Of a DNA stretch of 54,336 nt, positions 42,006 through 49,732 are shown in pieces (the stretch's first letter is position 1; each line of letters opens with the position of its first letter). Where the stretch lies: positions 1 to 54,336 of the forward strand of contig JAEXCN010000008.1 in the NCBI GenBank assembly GCA_023402175.1, in the 5' to 3' direction. A program made the translations under genes and the position numbers. This DNA comes from Pseudomonadota bacterium (lineage in GTDB: Bacteria > Myxococcota_A > Polyangia > Polyangiales > Polyangiaceae). The notes under the pieces are model-generated. The model was not told where the DNA came from, made no database searches, and saw only the letters and a program-made list of their open reading frames with translations.

Positions 42006-42037
42006 CGCCGAGCGCGCCCGAACGCGCGCGCTCGGCG
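42006..42037. terminator. perfect 12-bp hairpin between convergent argS and cyclophilin genes
   Basis: CGCCGAGCGCGC (42006-42017), 8-nt loop, GCGCGCTCGGCG (42026-42037). It starts immediately after the argS stop and ends 6 nt before the 3' end of the minus-strand gene. The symmetry suits a bidirectional terminator; no T tract is present on either strand. Confidence 0.6.
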
Positions 42038-42043
42038 TCGACG

Positions 42044-42784
42044 CTACTTCTTCTTCTCGTCGCGGCTGATCGTGACCGTCTTGATGGTCACGGGCTGCGT
42101 CGGGCGCTCGCCGGCGACGCTGACGTTCGCGATGTCGTGCACGACCTCGACCGGGGCGCACTCACCGAAGATCGTGTAGCCGCCGTCGAGGTGCGCTGCC
42201 GCGGCGTCGGTGATGAAGAACTGCGCGCCGTTCGTGTTCGGCCCGCGGTTCGCCATGCAGAGCAGGCCGGGCTTGTCGTGCTTCGCGCCTTCCCAGATCT
42301 CGTCCTTGATGACGTAGCCGGGCTCACCGGTGCCGTTGCCCCTCGCGTCACCGCCCTGGATCATGAATCCCTTGATGATGCGGTGGAACGTCGTGCCGTC
42401 GTAGGCGGGCTTGTTCACCCATTCGCCCGAGCGCGGGTCCTTCCACGTGCGCTTGCCCGTCGCGAGGCCGATGAAGTTCGCGACCGTGACCGGCGCCTTG
42501 TCGTCGAAGAGCTTGCATTGGAGCGTGCCCTTGCTCGTCTCGATCTTCGCGACGATCGCCCCATTGCCCTTGAGGTCTTTCGTCGCGTCCGCGAGCGAGA
42601 AGCTCCCGTTCAACGGGTCACCGGCCTTCTTGGCGGCGGCCCCTGGGTTCGCGGCGGTGCCCTCGGCCGTCTTCGCCGTCTCCTGGGGCTTCGGCTCGGG
42701 CTCGGGCTCCGCTGGCGCCGTCTTGCACGCGGCGACGGTGAACAGGAGCGTGGCGGCGATGGCAGGGCGGAGCATCGTAGGCAT
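42044..42784 (-). CDS. peptidyl-prolyl cis-trans isomerase, cyclophilin type, lipoprotein
   Basis: A 246-residue predicted lipoprotein: signal segment LLFTVAAC (Cys20), then a Pro/Glu/Lys-rich linker. The cyclophilin domain (about 75-240) carries FHRIIKGFMIQGGD with the catalytic Arg, NTNGAQFFIT and LDGGYTIFGECAPVEVVHDI. It should catalyse proline isomerisation in the periplasm or at the outer membrane. An insert, GKRTWKDPRSGEWVNKPAYD, is common in delta-proteobacterial members. ATG 42775 is an alternative start. The upstream DUF192 gene lies in the same direction, 87 bp away. Confidence 0.95.
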   Translation of the reverse strand: MPTMLRPAIAATLLFTVAACKTAPAEPEPEPKPQETAKTAEGTAANPGAAAKKAGDPLNGSFSLADATKDLKGNGAIVAKIETSKGTLQCKLFDDKAPVTVANFIGLATGKRTWKDPRSGEWVNKPAYDGTTFHRIIKGFMIQGGDARGNGTGEPGYVIKDEIWEGAKHDKPGLLCMANRGPNTNGAQFFITDAAAAHLDGGYTIFGECAPVEVVHDIANVSVAGERPTQPVTIKTVTISRDEKKK

Positions 42785-42871
42785 GGCCCGGGTTCTATCA
42801 CGCCCGACGACGCGTGGCCCCACCCGGTCGCGCAGGGCCTCCGGCGGGCTCGAGCGCCGGGGCGTCGGGCG

Positions 42872-43525
42872 TCAGCGGGCGGCGAACGGAATGGTGATCT
42901 TCTGCCCCGGGACGATGCCGTGCTTTCGCGTCCAACCGCCGTTCACCTCGAGGACGAACACGGAAGGGCAACCGACCGAGCGCGTCGTGTCGGTGAGAGG
43001 CGCTGCGCCCTCGACGATGCCGACGATGACGCCGTCGTCGTCGATGAACATCATGTCGAGCGGGATGCATGTATTGTGCATCCAGAAGGAATGCTCACGC
43101 CTGCCGTCGAGCGTGAAGAGCATCCCGTGATCGTCCGCCATCGAGCGCCGGAACATGAGACCCCGCTCGACGTCGTGAGGCGTCTTCGCGAGCTCGACCT
43201 CGACGCGAGGCGTGTTCGGCGCATCGGGGAACGTCACCTCCGACATCGGCATCTTCGCGTTCGGCTCCGGATCGGGCGGGCAGTGCGCGGGATCGGCGGG
43301 CGGCGGGATCTTCGGAGCGCTCGCGGGGAGCTGCGCGATGCAACGCGAGCCGGTCGTCGCCTCCGCGCCCGCCGCGACAGTCGCCTTCCGCGTCGAGGTA
43401 TCGGCCTGGACCGTCGGCGCCGGCTCGGGCGGCGTACGGCTGCAGCCGACGACAGCGAGGAGGCCGCTCAGGACGACTCCGGCGAGCATCGCGCTCGGCC
43501 GCGGAACAGCAGAACGAGGCGTCAT
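42872..43525 (-). CDS. DUF192 family lipoprotein
   Basis: A 217-residue predicted lipoprotein: signal segment LAVVGC (Cys28), a Pro/Thr-rich linker, then the DUF192 domain (about 110-217). The domain motifs are GLMFRRSMADDHGMLFTLDG, FWMHNTCIPLDMMFIDDDGV and VLEVNGGWTRKHGIVPGQKI. Function of the family is unknown; many members are exported. ATG 43489 is an alternative start. A hairpin with a T-rich tail on the same strand lies ~107 bp before the start, so the gene may have its own promoter or be regulated by read-through. Confidence 0.9.
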   Translation of the reverse strand: MTPRSAVPRPSAMLAGVVLSGLLAVVGCSRTPPEPAPTVQADTSTRKATVAAGAEATTGSRCIAQLPASAPKIPPPADPAHCPPDPEPNAKMPMSEVTFPDAPNTPRVEVELAKTPHDVERGLMFRRSMADDHGMLFTLDGRREHSFWMHNTCIPLDMMFIDDDGVIVGIVEGAAPLTDTTRSVGCPSVFVLEVNGGWTRKHGIVPGQKITIPFAAR

Positions 43526-43631
43526 CGCCGCGGACTCTCGCACGCGCGGGACGACAACGCACGCTGGGAGTTGGCGGCGTCCGGATGCCGCCGGCGGTTC
43601 AGACGTTCCGCGGAGGCCGCGCCGGAGCGCG

Positions 43632-43690
43632 GACAAAAGAAAAGCACCGCGTCCGGGCTCGGGGGGGGGTAAGCCTCAACGCGGTGCCGC
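43632..43690 (-). ncRNA. candidate short hairpin RNA or leader ending in an intrinsic terminator
   Basis: On the minus strand GCACCGCGT (43687-43679) pairs with ACGCGGTGC (43652-43644), with an inner stem of AGGCT/AGCCC type and a run of C in the loop. It is followed by TTTTCTTTTG, a proper T-rich tail. A sigma54-like promoter at 43716-43700 would start transcription near 43690, giving an RNA of about 58 nt that is mostly this hairpin, or a leader attenuating the DUF192 gene. Both readings are inference. The run of nine G on the plus strand (43661-43669) could also be a sequencing-length problem. Confidence 0.4.
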
Positions 43691-43699
43691 CGAATTTAG

Positions 43700-43716
43700 A
43701 TGCCAGTTCCGTGCCA
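43700..43716 (-). promoter_or_regulatory. sigma54-like -24/-12 promoter
   Basis: Minus-strand TGGCACGGAACTGGCAT fits the consensus TGGCACG-N4-TTGCA with a single mismatch (TGGCA for TTGCA), and the GG and GC pairs are 12 nt apart as required. The predicted start is near 43690, just before the hairpin with a T tail. No bEBP gene is nearby. Sigma54 sites are short, so chance occurrence is possible. Confidence 0.4.
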
Positions 43717-43910
43717 TGCAAGAACACGGAGGAAATGGGATTTTTGCCCGAGCAATCTTTCACTCCTGAAAGAACACGAAGACAGCTTTGAAAGCGAGTC
43801 GGGGGTTTGTCGACGTGGATTTCATTCCTGCGCGACCGACGCCGAGGGCCGTTCATGCGGCGCCCAGCGGCAATTGCCCCTGCGTGTCGGTCGCGGCCGA
43901 GACTGCGCCG

Positions 43911-43962
43911 CCCGCGACAAGCCCGCGACAAGCCCACGAAGGCCCACGAAGGCCCACGAAGC
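43911..43962. repeat. tandem 10/11-mer repeats
   Basis: Two copies of CCCGCGACAAG (43911-43921, 43922-43932) run directly into three copies of CCCACGAAG(G/C) (43933-43942, 43943-43952, 43953-43962). The units are related, so stepwise duplication and drift is likely. The block is 176 bp upstream of the NTF2-like gene. Confidence 0.75.
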
Positions 43963-44137
43963 GAGAGCACGACGCGCGCACTCGAGCGCGTTCAGGTCGA
44001 CGCTCGTACTCGATCGCGTCCACGTCGACGCTCGTCTCGGCCGCGTCGCGCGCATCCAGAAGCGCTCATCTCGCCCGCGCCCGCCTTTCCTGGCCGGACT
44101 TTCGTGGGGCGAGCATCCATGTAAGGATGTGTACCTC

Positions 44138-44899
44138 ATGGCCGAAGATCGGGGTACGGCTGGCACGCTCAAGGGACGTCTTGCGGACGTCTATGTACCG
44201 GCGCTCGTGGACGGGGCGCTTCCGGCGTTGTCGCGTCGACTGGGAAACCGCGCCACCATCGACGATCCGCTCTTCGGTCGTGCCTCGACGCTGACGTCGA
44301 TCGATCCGCTGCTCGAGAAGCTCGCCGCTCACTTCAGGGAGAAGCGGGTGACGTACCGGCACGTCGCGTCCGCGACGGGCGTCGACCGCGACGTCTCCGA
44401 AGGCGTCCTGGTGTCGACCACGGCCGAAGGCTCTTCCGAGATGCCGATCGCCGTCGTCGCGGAGCGCCGACGCCTGCGTGAGATCGAGCTCCGCACGTAT
44501 TACGCGACCGGTGAGAGCCAGCGGAAGCCGCGTACACCTCTCGTCCACGGCAGCGGCGAGGTTCCGATTCCGCAGATCGTCGCGCACGTCCTCGAAGCGT
44601 TTCGCAAGGGCGCCGTCGAGCGCGTGCTCGCAGCGTTTGAAGAGTCTTCGCGTTTCGTCGACCCGCGCGGCAAGGCACACGCGAAGCGCGACGGCGCGAT
44701 GGCCGAGTTCATCTCCGCCATCGGCAGTCGCCTGGAGCTCGTCCCGGCGGGCGCCGCCGACGACGGACGCAACTGCTGCGTCGAAGCGATCGTGACGCGC
44801 CGGCTCGAGTCGGCGCAGGAGCCCGAGCTCGCGGCGCTCTCGTTCGAGCGGGGCGACAGCGGTCTCATCCGAGAGCTCCGTCTCTATTACGAGCCCTGA
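44138..44899 (+). CDS. NTF2-like (SnoaL-type) protein with two tandem domains
   Basis: A 253-residue protein starting MAEDRGTAGTLKGRLADVYV. Two halves each look like an NTF2/SnoaL fold. The first, ~15-125, contains TIDDPLFGRASTL and LREIELRTYY. The second, ~138-253, contains PIPQIVAHVLEAFRKGAVER, RFVDPRGKAHAK and LIRELRLYYEP. The closing [RK]-E-[IL]-[RE]-[LI]-R-x-Y-Y strand is repeated in both halves, which supports an internal duplication. Such folds include isomerases, hydratases and small-ligand binders; no catalytic set is obvious. AAGGATG stands before the ATG. The frame stays open upstream to 43700, but that part lies in repeats and lacks protein features. Confidence 0.7.
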   Translation: MAEDRGTAGTLKGRLADVYVPALVDGALPALSRRLGNRATIDDPLFGRASTLTSIDPLLEKLAAHFREKRVTYRHVASATGVDRDVSEGVLVSTTAEGSSEMPIAVVAERRRLREIELRTYYATGESQRKPRTPLVHGSGEVPIPQIVAHVLEAFRKGAVERVLAAFEESSRFVDPRGKAHAKRDGAMAEFISAIGSRLELVPAGAADDGRNCCVEAIVTRRLESAQEPELAALSFERGDSGLIRELRLYYEP

Positions 44900-44929
44900 G
44901 CTCGCACGCAGCGCGCCTGCGCCCGTAGC

Positions 44930-45184
44930 TCAGACGAGCTTGGCGATCGTCTCGCCAAGCTTCTCGCAGCAAGACTCGTATTTCAGGTCGCCGGCTCCGG
45001 ACGCATCGAAGTGCAAGCGCACGTCGGTCGGCCCCTTGCCGTGCGCGGGGCACTTCGCTGCCGCGAGGCGCGTGCCCACGTCTCTCGCGGCCTGACGAAG
45101 CGCCGTCGCGACGCGAGGATCGCGGACGTCATCGAGTGCGACCACCTTACGGCCCACGGCCACCGTCACACGAACAGGCAACAT
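44930..45184 (-). CDS. small protein of unknown function
   Basis: An 84-residue protein starting MLPVRVTVAVGRKVVALDDV (ATG 45184; a GTG one codon earlier is possible). Three cysteines occur, at AAAKCPAHGKGP and YESCCEKLGETIAKLV. The helical segment DPRVATALRQAARDVGTRLA is regular and codon use is normal. No family is recognised. The last ten codons contain a perfect 10-bp hairpin (44937-44961) that could also act as a terminator for the convergent gene. It lies upstream of, and in the same direction as, the ActP-like symporter gene. Confidence 0.65.
   Translation of the reverse strand: MLPVRVTVAVGRKVVALDDVRDPRVATALRQAARDVGTRLAAAKCPAHGKGPTDVRLHFDASGAGDLKYESCCEKLGETIAKLV
44937..44961. terminator. 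perfect hairpin at the end of convergent genes
   Basis: AGCTTGGCGA (44937-44946), loop TCGTC, TCGCCAAGCT (44952-44961). It lies 38 nt past the stop of the NTF2-like gene and inside the last codons of the minus-strand small protein gene. Placement suits a bidirectional terminator without T tract. Confidence 0.45.
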
Positions 45185-45311
45185 CACTCATCATGAGACC
45201 GCCACCAGGGCGCTTAGGCAAGCGTCGAAGCGGCGAACGGGCAATCACCCGACGGTGCGTCATAGGCTCAGCGCAGCTGTGCCGCTACAGATGGGCGCGT
45301 GGACGAAGAGC

Positions 45312-46886
45312 TCAGCGGGTCGCGCTCGTCGCATCCGCGCTGTCGTGTTCCTCGCCGGACGGACCGAGATGCATCCGGCGCTCGACGAGCGCGAACTTCT
45401 CGGCGGCTTCGGGCTCCGGGCGAGCAAGGGAGACGACGATCCCGACGAGGAACGAGAGCGTCATCGTGATCACGGCGGGGTTCTTCAGCGGGAACGGCGC
45501 GGACGCGTGCTTCAGGATGTCGACCTGGATCGTCGGCGAGAGCGCGATGAGGACGATCGCGGACAGCGTGCCCGTCGCGATGCTCGCGACGGCACCGATG
45601 GTCGTGAACCGGCGCCAGGTCATCGAGAGCAGGAGCGCCGGGAAGTTGGCGCTCGCCGCGATCGCGAACGCGAGGCCGACCATGAACGCGACGTTCTGGC
45701 CCTTGAAGACGATGCCGAGCGCGATCGCGAGCACTGCGAGCAGCACCGTGGCGACGCGCGCGACGGTGAGCTGTTCGCGCTCGTCCGCCTTCCCTCGCCT
45801 GACGACGTGGACCCAGAGGTCGTGCGAGAGCGCCGCCGCGCCCGAGAGCGTGAGCCCGGCGACCACCGCAAGGATCGTCGCGAACGCGACGGCGGAGATG
45901 AAGCCGAGGAACGCCGTGCCGCCGACGACCTCCGCAAGCAGCGGCGCAGCCATGTTTCCGCCCTTGTCGATCGCTTTGATCGGATCGCGACCAACCAGCA
46001 CCGCGGCGCCGAAGCCGAGGATGAACGTGATCAGATAGAAGAGACCGATGAAGCAGGTCGCGTAGAGCACGCTGCTCCGAGCGGCTCGCGCGTTCGGCAC
46101 CGTGTAGAAGCGCATCAGGATGTGCGGCAGCCCCGAGGTGCCGAACATGAGCGCGAGTCCGAGCGAGATGGTGTCGAGCGGGTCCGAGACCAGCTTGCCG
46201 GGGACGAGCACCTCGTGGCCGTACTTCTCCGCGGCCGCGGCGAAGAGGCGCGTCGGGCTCATGCCGAACTTCGAAAGGACGATGACGGCGAGCGCAGAGG
46301 CGCCACCGAGCAGGAGGATCGCTTTCACGATCTGCACCCACGTCGTCGCGATCATCCCGCCGAAGAGCACGTAGGCCAGCATCACGATGCCCACGGCGAC
46401 GACCGCGCCCTCGTACGGAAGGCCGAAGAGCAGCTTCACCAGGCTGCCCGCGCCGACCATTTGCGCGATCAGGTAGAAGGCGACGACGGTGAGCCCGCCG
46501 ATCGCGGACGCGATACGAACGGGCGTCTGGCGCAGCCGGTACGCGACGACGTCGGCGAACGTGTACTTCCCGAGATTGCGCAGCGGCTCGGCGACGAGGA
46601 ACGTCACGACGGGCCAACCGACGAGCCAGCCGACGGAGTAGATGAGCCCGTCGAACCCCGAGCTCGCGACGAGGCCGGCGATGCCGAGGAAGCTCGCGGC
46701 GCTCATGAAGTCGCCCGCCAGCGCGAGGCCGTTCTGGAAGCCGGTGACCTTCGAGCCGGCGGCGAAGAACTCGCTCGTGGTCTTCGTGCGCCGCGCGGCC
46801 CAGCCCGTGATGGCGAGCGTCGCGACGATGAAGACGAAGAAGAACGCGATCGCCGTCGCGTTCGGCTTGCCGAGCGCCGATTCCAT
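45312..46886 (-). CDS. actP: sodium:solute symporter, ActP (acetate permease) type
   Basis: A 524-residue SSS-family transporter with about 13 membrane spans. Family features include ITGWAARRTKTTSEFFAAGS, NGLALAGDFMSAASFLGIAG, TFADVVAYRLRQTP, GTSGLPHILMRFYTVP and FATILAVVAGLTLSGAAALS. The similarity is closest in outline to ActP cation/acetate symporters, and the linkage to a DUF485 gene is typical of actP (yjcH-actP), which supports this. The ATG at 46886 shares one base with the DUF485 stop (TGATG), with GGAGG before it. No acetyl-CoA synthetase gene is in the window. Substrate specificity within the SSS family is inferred. Confidence 0.88.
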   Translation of the reverse strand: MESALGKPNATAIAFFFVFIVATLAITGWAARRTKTTSEFFAAGSKVTGFQNGLALAGDFMSAASFLGIAGLVASSGFDGLIYSVGWLVGWPVVTFLVAEPLRNLGKYTFADVVAYRLRQTPVRIASAIGGLTVVAFYLIAQMVGAGSLVKLLFGLPYEGAVVAVGIVMLAYVLFGGMIATTWVQIVKAILLLGGASALAVIVLSKFGMSPTRLFAAAAEKYGHEVLVPGKLVSDPLDTISLGLALMFGTSGLPHILMRFYTVPNARAARSSVLYATCFIGLFYLITFILGFGAAVLVGRDPIKAIDKGGNMAAPLLAEVVGGTAFLGFISAVAFATILAVVAGLTLSGAAALSHDLWVHVVRRGKADEREQLTVARVATVLLAVLAIALGIVFKGQNVAFMVGLAFAIAASANFPALLLSMTWRRFTTIGAVASIATGTLSAIVLIALSPTIQVDILKHASAPFPLKNPAVITMTLSFLVGIVVSLARPEPEAAEKFALVERRMHLGPSGEEHDSADATSATR

Positions 46887-47200
46887 CAGCGCTCCTCCCG
46901 TGCGGAGGCACGGAGCTCTTCGAGCTTCGTGTCGTAGCGGGAGCTCGCCCAGAGGGCGTAGATCCCGGTCACGACCGGCGCGACGACGATCACGAGCGCG
47001 CCGAGGAGGATCCCCCACGAGAGCCCCGGCGCGACGAGCGCGCCCGCCGCGGGCTTGGCATACGCGACGAGGAGCAGGAACCCGAAGTACGTCCCCATCA
47101 TCACGGCGGTGAGCGCGATCGCCACGCGCCAGCGCCGACCTGCGAGGAGCGCGAGCTCCTTCTCACGCTGGCTCGATCCGCTCGACCCCTGTTCCCTCAT
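46886..47200 (-). CDS. DUF485 family membrane protein (YjcH-like)
   Basis: A 104-residue protein with two membrane spans (VAIALTAVMMGTYFGFLLLV and WGILLGALVIVVAPVVTGIY), then the conserved Y-x-x-W-A-[NS]-x-x-[FY]-D segment, here YALWASSRYDTKLEEL. DUF485 proteins are encoded with ActP-type acetate symporters and probably assist them. The stop overlaps the symporter ATG by one base. A 116-bp gap separates the start from the purF 3' end upstream. Confidence 0.92.
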   Translation of the reverse strand: MREQGSSGSSQREKELALLAGRRWRVAIALTAVMMGTYFGFLLLVAYAKPAAGALVAPGLSWGILLGALVIVVAPVVTGIYALWASSRYDTKLEELRASAREER

Positions 47201-47316
47201 CCCCCTTCCGCATCTATCACGGCCGTACGATGGCCCGCCGTGTCATTTGCGGGCGCAGCCGCGCCGCCGGATGCGCGAAGGCATCCGCTGCGGCAACGGG
47301 GCGGAGCGCGCGCGGG

Positions 47317-48831
47317 TCAGACGCCGACGAGGCGCATCTGTCGCTTGTTCGTCGGCGAGAACGGGATCGCGTACTGCCCGCTGAAGCAGGCGTGGCAGAA
47401 GTGGTCCGGCGGAACGCTCGGGACCTTCTCCCCGCCACCATTCGAGACGGCGGCGATCATCCCTTCGAGCGAGAGATAGCCGAGCGAGTCGGCGGTGACG
47501 TAACGCGCGATCTCGTCGATCGAGTGGCTCGAGGCGATGAGCTCGCGCCGCGTCGGCGTGTCGATGCCGTAGTAGCAAGGCCACTGCGTCGGCGGGCTCG
47601 AGATGCGAAGGTGCACCTCGCGAGCGCCGGCGTCGCGCACCATCTTGATGATCTTGCGCGAGGTGGTGCCGCGCACGATCGAGTCGTCGACGACGACGAC
47701 GCGCTTGCCGCGGAGGATCGACTCGACCGGGTTCAGCTTCAGGCGAACGCCGAAGTGACGGATCGACTGCTGCGGCTCGATGAACGTTCGGCCGACGTAG
47801 TGCGACCGGATGAGGCCCATCTCGAACGGGATCTTCCGCTCCGACGCGTAGCCGAGCGCCGAGGGCACGCCGGAGTCGGGCACGGGGATGACGACGTCAG
47901 CGTCGATCGGGCACTCCCGCGCGAGCGTCTTCCCGAGCTCCTTTCGGACCTCGTAGACGCTCCGTCCTGCGAGGTGCGAGTCGGGCCGCGCGAAGTAGAC
48001 GTACTCGAAGATGCAGGACTGCGGCTTCTCGGTCACGGGAAGGCGCCTGGTGCGGATGCCCGTGGCGTCGATGATCAGCATCTCGCCCGGCTCGACGTCG
48101 CGGACGTATTCCGCCCCGATGAGATCGAACGACGTCGGCTCGCTCGCGATGACGTGCGCGTCCTTGCGCGACGGCAGGATCCCGAGACAGAGCGGGCGGA
48201 GACCGCGCGGATCGCGGACGGCGATGATCGTGTCGTCCGCGAGGAAGAGGAGCGAATAGGCGCCCTCGACGCGTGAGAGCGCGTCGACGACGCGGTCCTC
48301 GAACGCGACCTCTTTGCTGCGCGCCACGAGGTGCACGAGCACCTCGGTGTCCGAGGTCGACGAGAAGATCGATCCTTCGGCTTCGAGCTCGGCCCTGACG
48401 TCGTCGGCGTTGGTGAGGTTGCCGTTGTGGCAGACCGCGAGCGAGCCCTTCGCGTAGTCGACCGCGAACGGCTGAGCGTTGCGGAGGTGCGAGCCTCCCG
48501 CGGTCGAATAACGAACGTGCCCGATGGCGCTTCGCCCCGGCAGCTTCTGGAGCTGCTCGGCGCTGAAGGCGTCCTGGACGAGCCCCATCGCGCGGTGCGC
48601 GTAGAGCTGCTCGCCATCGCTCGTGACGATGCCGGCCGACTCCTGGCCGCGATGCTGGAGCGCGTGCAGGCCGAGGTAAGCGATGTTGGCCGCTTCTCCG
48701 TGGCCGTAGACCGCGAAAACTCCGCACTGGTCGTGGAAGTGATCGTCTTCGATCTCGACTCGTCCCGGCTCAGCCCACTTGTTGCCGGCCAGCACAGCGG
48801 GATCGAGCACGGTGAGGCGCCGCTTCGTCAT
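47317..48831 (-). CDS. purF: amidophosphoribosyltransferase
   Basis: A 504-residue enzyme that converts PRPP and glutamine to phosphoribosylamine, the first step of purine synthesis. Cys36 in HFHDQCGVFAVYGH is the glutaminase nucleophile exposed after removal of a 35-residue propeptide. The glutaminase domain has LGLHALQHRGQESAGI and GHVRYSTAGGS. The PRPP loop is VVVVDDSIVRGTTSRK. The C-terminal HFCHACFSGQYAIPF with Cys pair suggests the iron-sulfur form of the Bacillus type. ATG 48831 (MTKRRLTVLDP) is preferred over a start 16 codons earlier. No other pur gene is adjacent. Confidence 0.97.
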   Translation of the reverse strand: MTKRRLTVLDPAVLAGNKWAEPGRVEIEDDHFHDQCGVFAVYGHGEAANIAYLGLHALQHRGQESAGIVTSDGEQLYAHRAMGLVQDAFSAEQLQKLPGRSAIGHVRYSTAGGSHLRNAQPFAVDYAKGSLAVCHNGNLTNADDVRAELEAEGSIFSSTSDTEVLVHLVARSKEVAFEDRVVDALSRVEGAYSLLFLADDTIIAVRDPRGLRPLCLGILPSRKDAHVIASEPTSFDLIGAEYVRDVEPGEMLIIDATGIRTRRLPVTEKPQSCIFEYVYFARPDSHLAGRSVYEVRKELGKTLARECPIDADVVIPVPDSGVPSALGYASERKIPFEMGLIRSHYVGRTFIEPQQSIRHFGVRLKLNPVESILRGKRVVVVDDSIVRGTTSRKIIKMVRDAGAREVHLRISSPPTQWPCYYGIDTPTRRELIASSHSIDEIARYVTADSLGYLSLEGMIAAVSNGGGEKVPSVPPDHFCHACFSGQYAIPFSPTNKRQMRLVGV

Positions 48832-48980
48832 GAGGGCGGGAACGTAGTCGGCTCGATGGCGCGGCGCCAGAGTCACCACGGTGGAAGTCTGTCAGCGCGA
48901 GCAGCGCGGCTCGCCAGAGCATCGCTGCGACTCGGGAAAGCGCGACGGAAGAGCTTCGCCGTTTTTCGGACGCCCGGCCG

Positions 48981-49691
48981 TCAGGGCTTCACGGCGCCCG
49001 GGTACGTCGCCGTGATCGCGACGCGGTAGCGCGCGTGCTCGTGCTTCATCGACTCGAACGGCAAAGTGGAGAGCTTGTTGCGCACGGCCTTCTCGCACGC
49101 CCCTGCAACCTTCGAGCTCTTCAGCGTTCGGCCTTCTTTCGGCGTGGAGACGACGGCCGTCTTCTTCTTGAAGGTGACATCGGCGACGTAGATGATCGTC
49201 CCGCCGCCTGCCTCGCGCGGCACGCACGAGGCTTGCTCCTCGATCGCCTTCGCGAACGCCTTCTCGAGCTCGGCGACGTGATCGCACTGCTCGGGCGGCG
49301 TCTTCTTCGGTCCGGGATCGTGGCACGAGAGGATCTTCGCTTCGCCGACGACGAGCTTTTCCTCGACGCCGGGCGTCGGCGCGGCCGTCACTGCCGGGAG
49401 CGCGCCAGAATCCGTCGCCCCTGCGCCGACCGAGATCGACTCCGCGCGCGGACGCCGCCACAGGTAGAGCGGAATCGCGACGAGCACGAGGCCGAGGATC
49501 AGCGCGACGATCATCTGCAGACGCGCAGGCCGATCGACCTGCGCATCGAGCGCATCGAAGCTCGCGCGCGACGCACCACGCGGCTCGCTCGGCGGCCCGA
49601 ACGCGCGAGACGACGCAGGACCATGGAGATCCCCTGACGACCCGGCTCGTTCGAAGCCCGGTCGACTCTGGTTCGGCGAGGGGTCGGCCAC
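48981..49691 (-). CDS. single-span membrane protein of unknown function
   Basis: About 236 residues from GTG 49691 (ADPSPNQSRPGFERAG); GGAG lies 12 nt upstream. A polar N terminus of ~58 residues is followed by one span, MIVALILGLVLVAIPLYLW, and an extracytoplasmic domain of ~155 residues with Cys in LSCHDPGPKK, EQCDHVAEL, ASCVPRE and AGACEKAV. That domain has DVTFKKKTAVVSTPKEGRTL and FESMKHEHARYRVAITATY, resembling the C-terminal domain of TonB-like or AgmX-type proteins in outline only. It lies 41 bp downstream of the kinase gene and is probably co-transcribed, so it may be part of the same signalling unit. Confidence 0.7.
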   Translation of the reverse strand: MADPSPNQSRPGFERAGSSGDLHGPASSRAFGPPSEPRGASRASFDALDAQVDRPARLQMIVALILGLVLVAIPLYLWRRPRAESISVGAGATDSGALPAVTAAPTPGVEEKLVVGEAKILSCHDPGPKKTPPEQCDHVAELEKAFAKAIEEQASCVPREAGGGTIIYVADVTFKKKTAVVSTPKEGRTLKSSKVAGACEKAVRNKLSTLPFESMKHEHARYRVAITATYPGAVKP

Positions 49692-49732
49692 TTCGACGGC
49701 TCCGCTGCTATCCCATACCGGAGGTCGGTGGG

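Larger units (their letters stand above)
43526..44137. other. gene-free region with sRNA-like signals and tandem repeats
   Basis: About 610 bp between divergent genes with no supportable protein. Visible elements, from left to right: a hairpin with T-rich tail on the minus strand (43632-43687), a sigma54-like -24/-12 site on the minus strand (43700-43716), a small palindrome TCTTTCA/TGAAAGA (43756-43773) in AT-richer DNA, and tandem 10/11-mers (43911-43962). GTCGACGCTCGT occurs twice (43996 and 44024). Confidence 0.6.

Noticed and set aside
43911..43962. Tandem units considered as a CRISPR array
   Set aside because: Units are 10-11 bp and contiguous without spacers, and there are no cas genes.
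43700..44137. Plus-strand frame extending the NTF2-like protein upstream
   Set aside because: The extension covers tandem repeats and AT-richer DNA with no domain; ATG 44138 with AAGGATG in front gives a complete protein.
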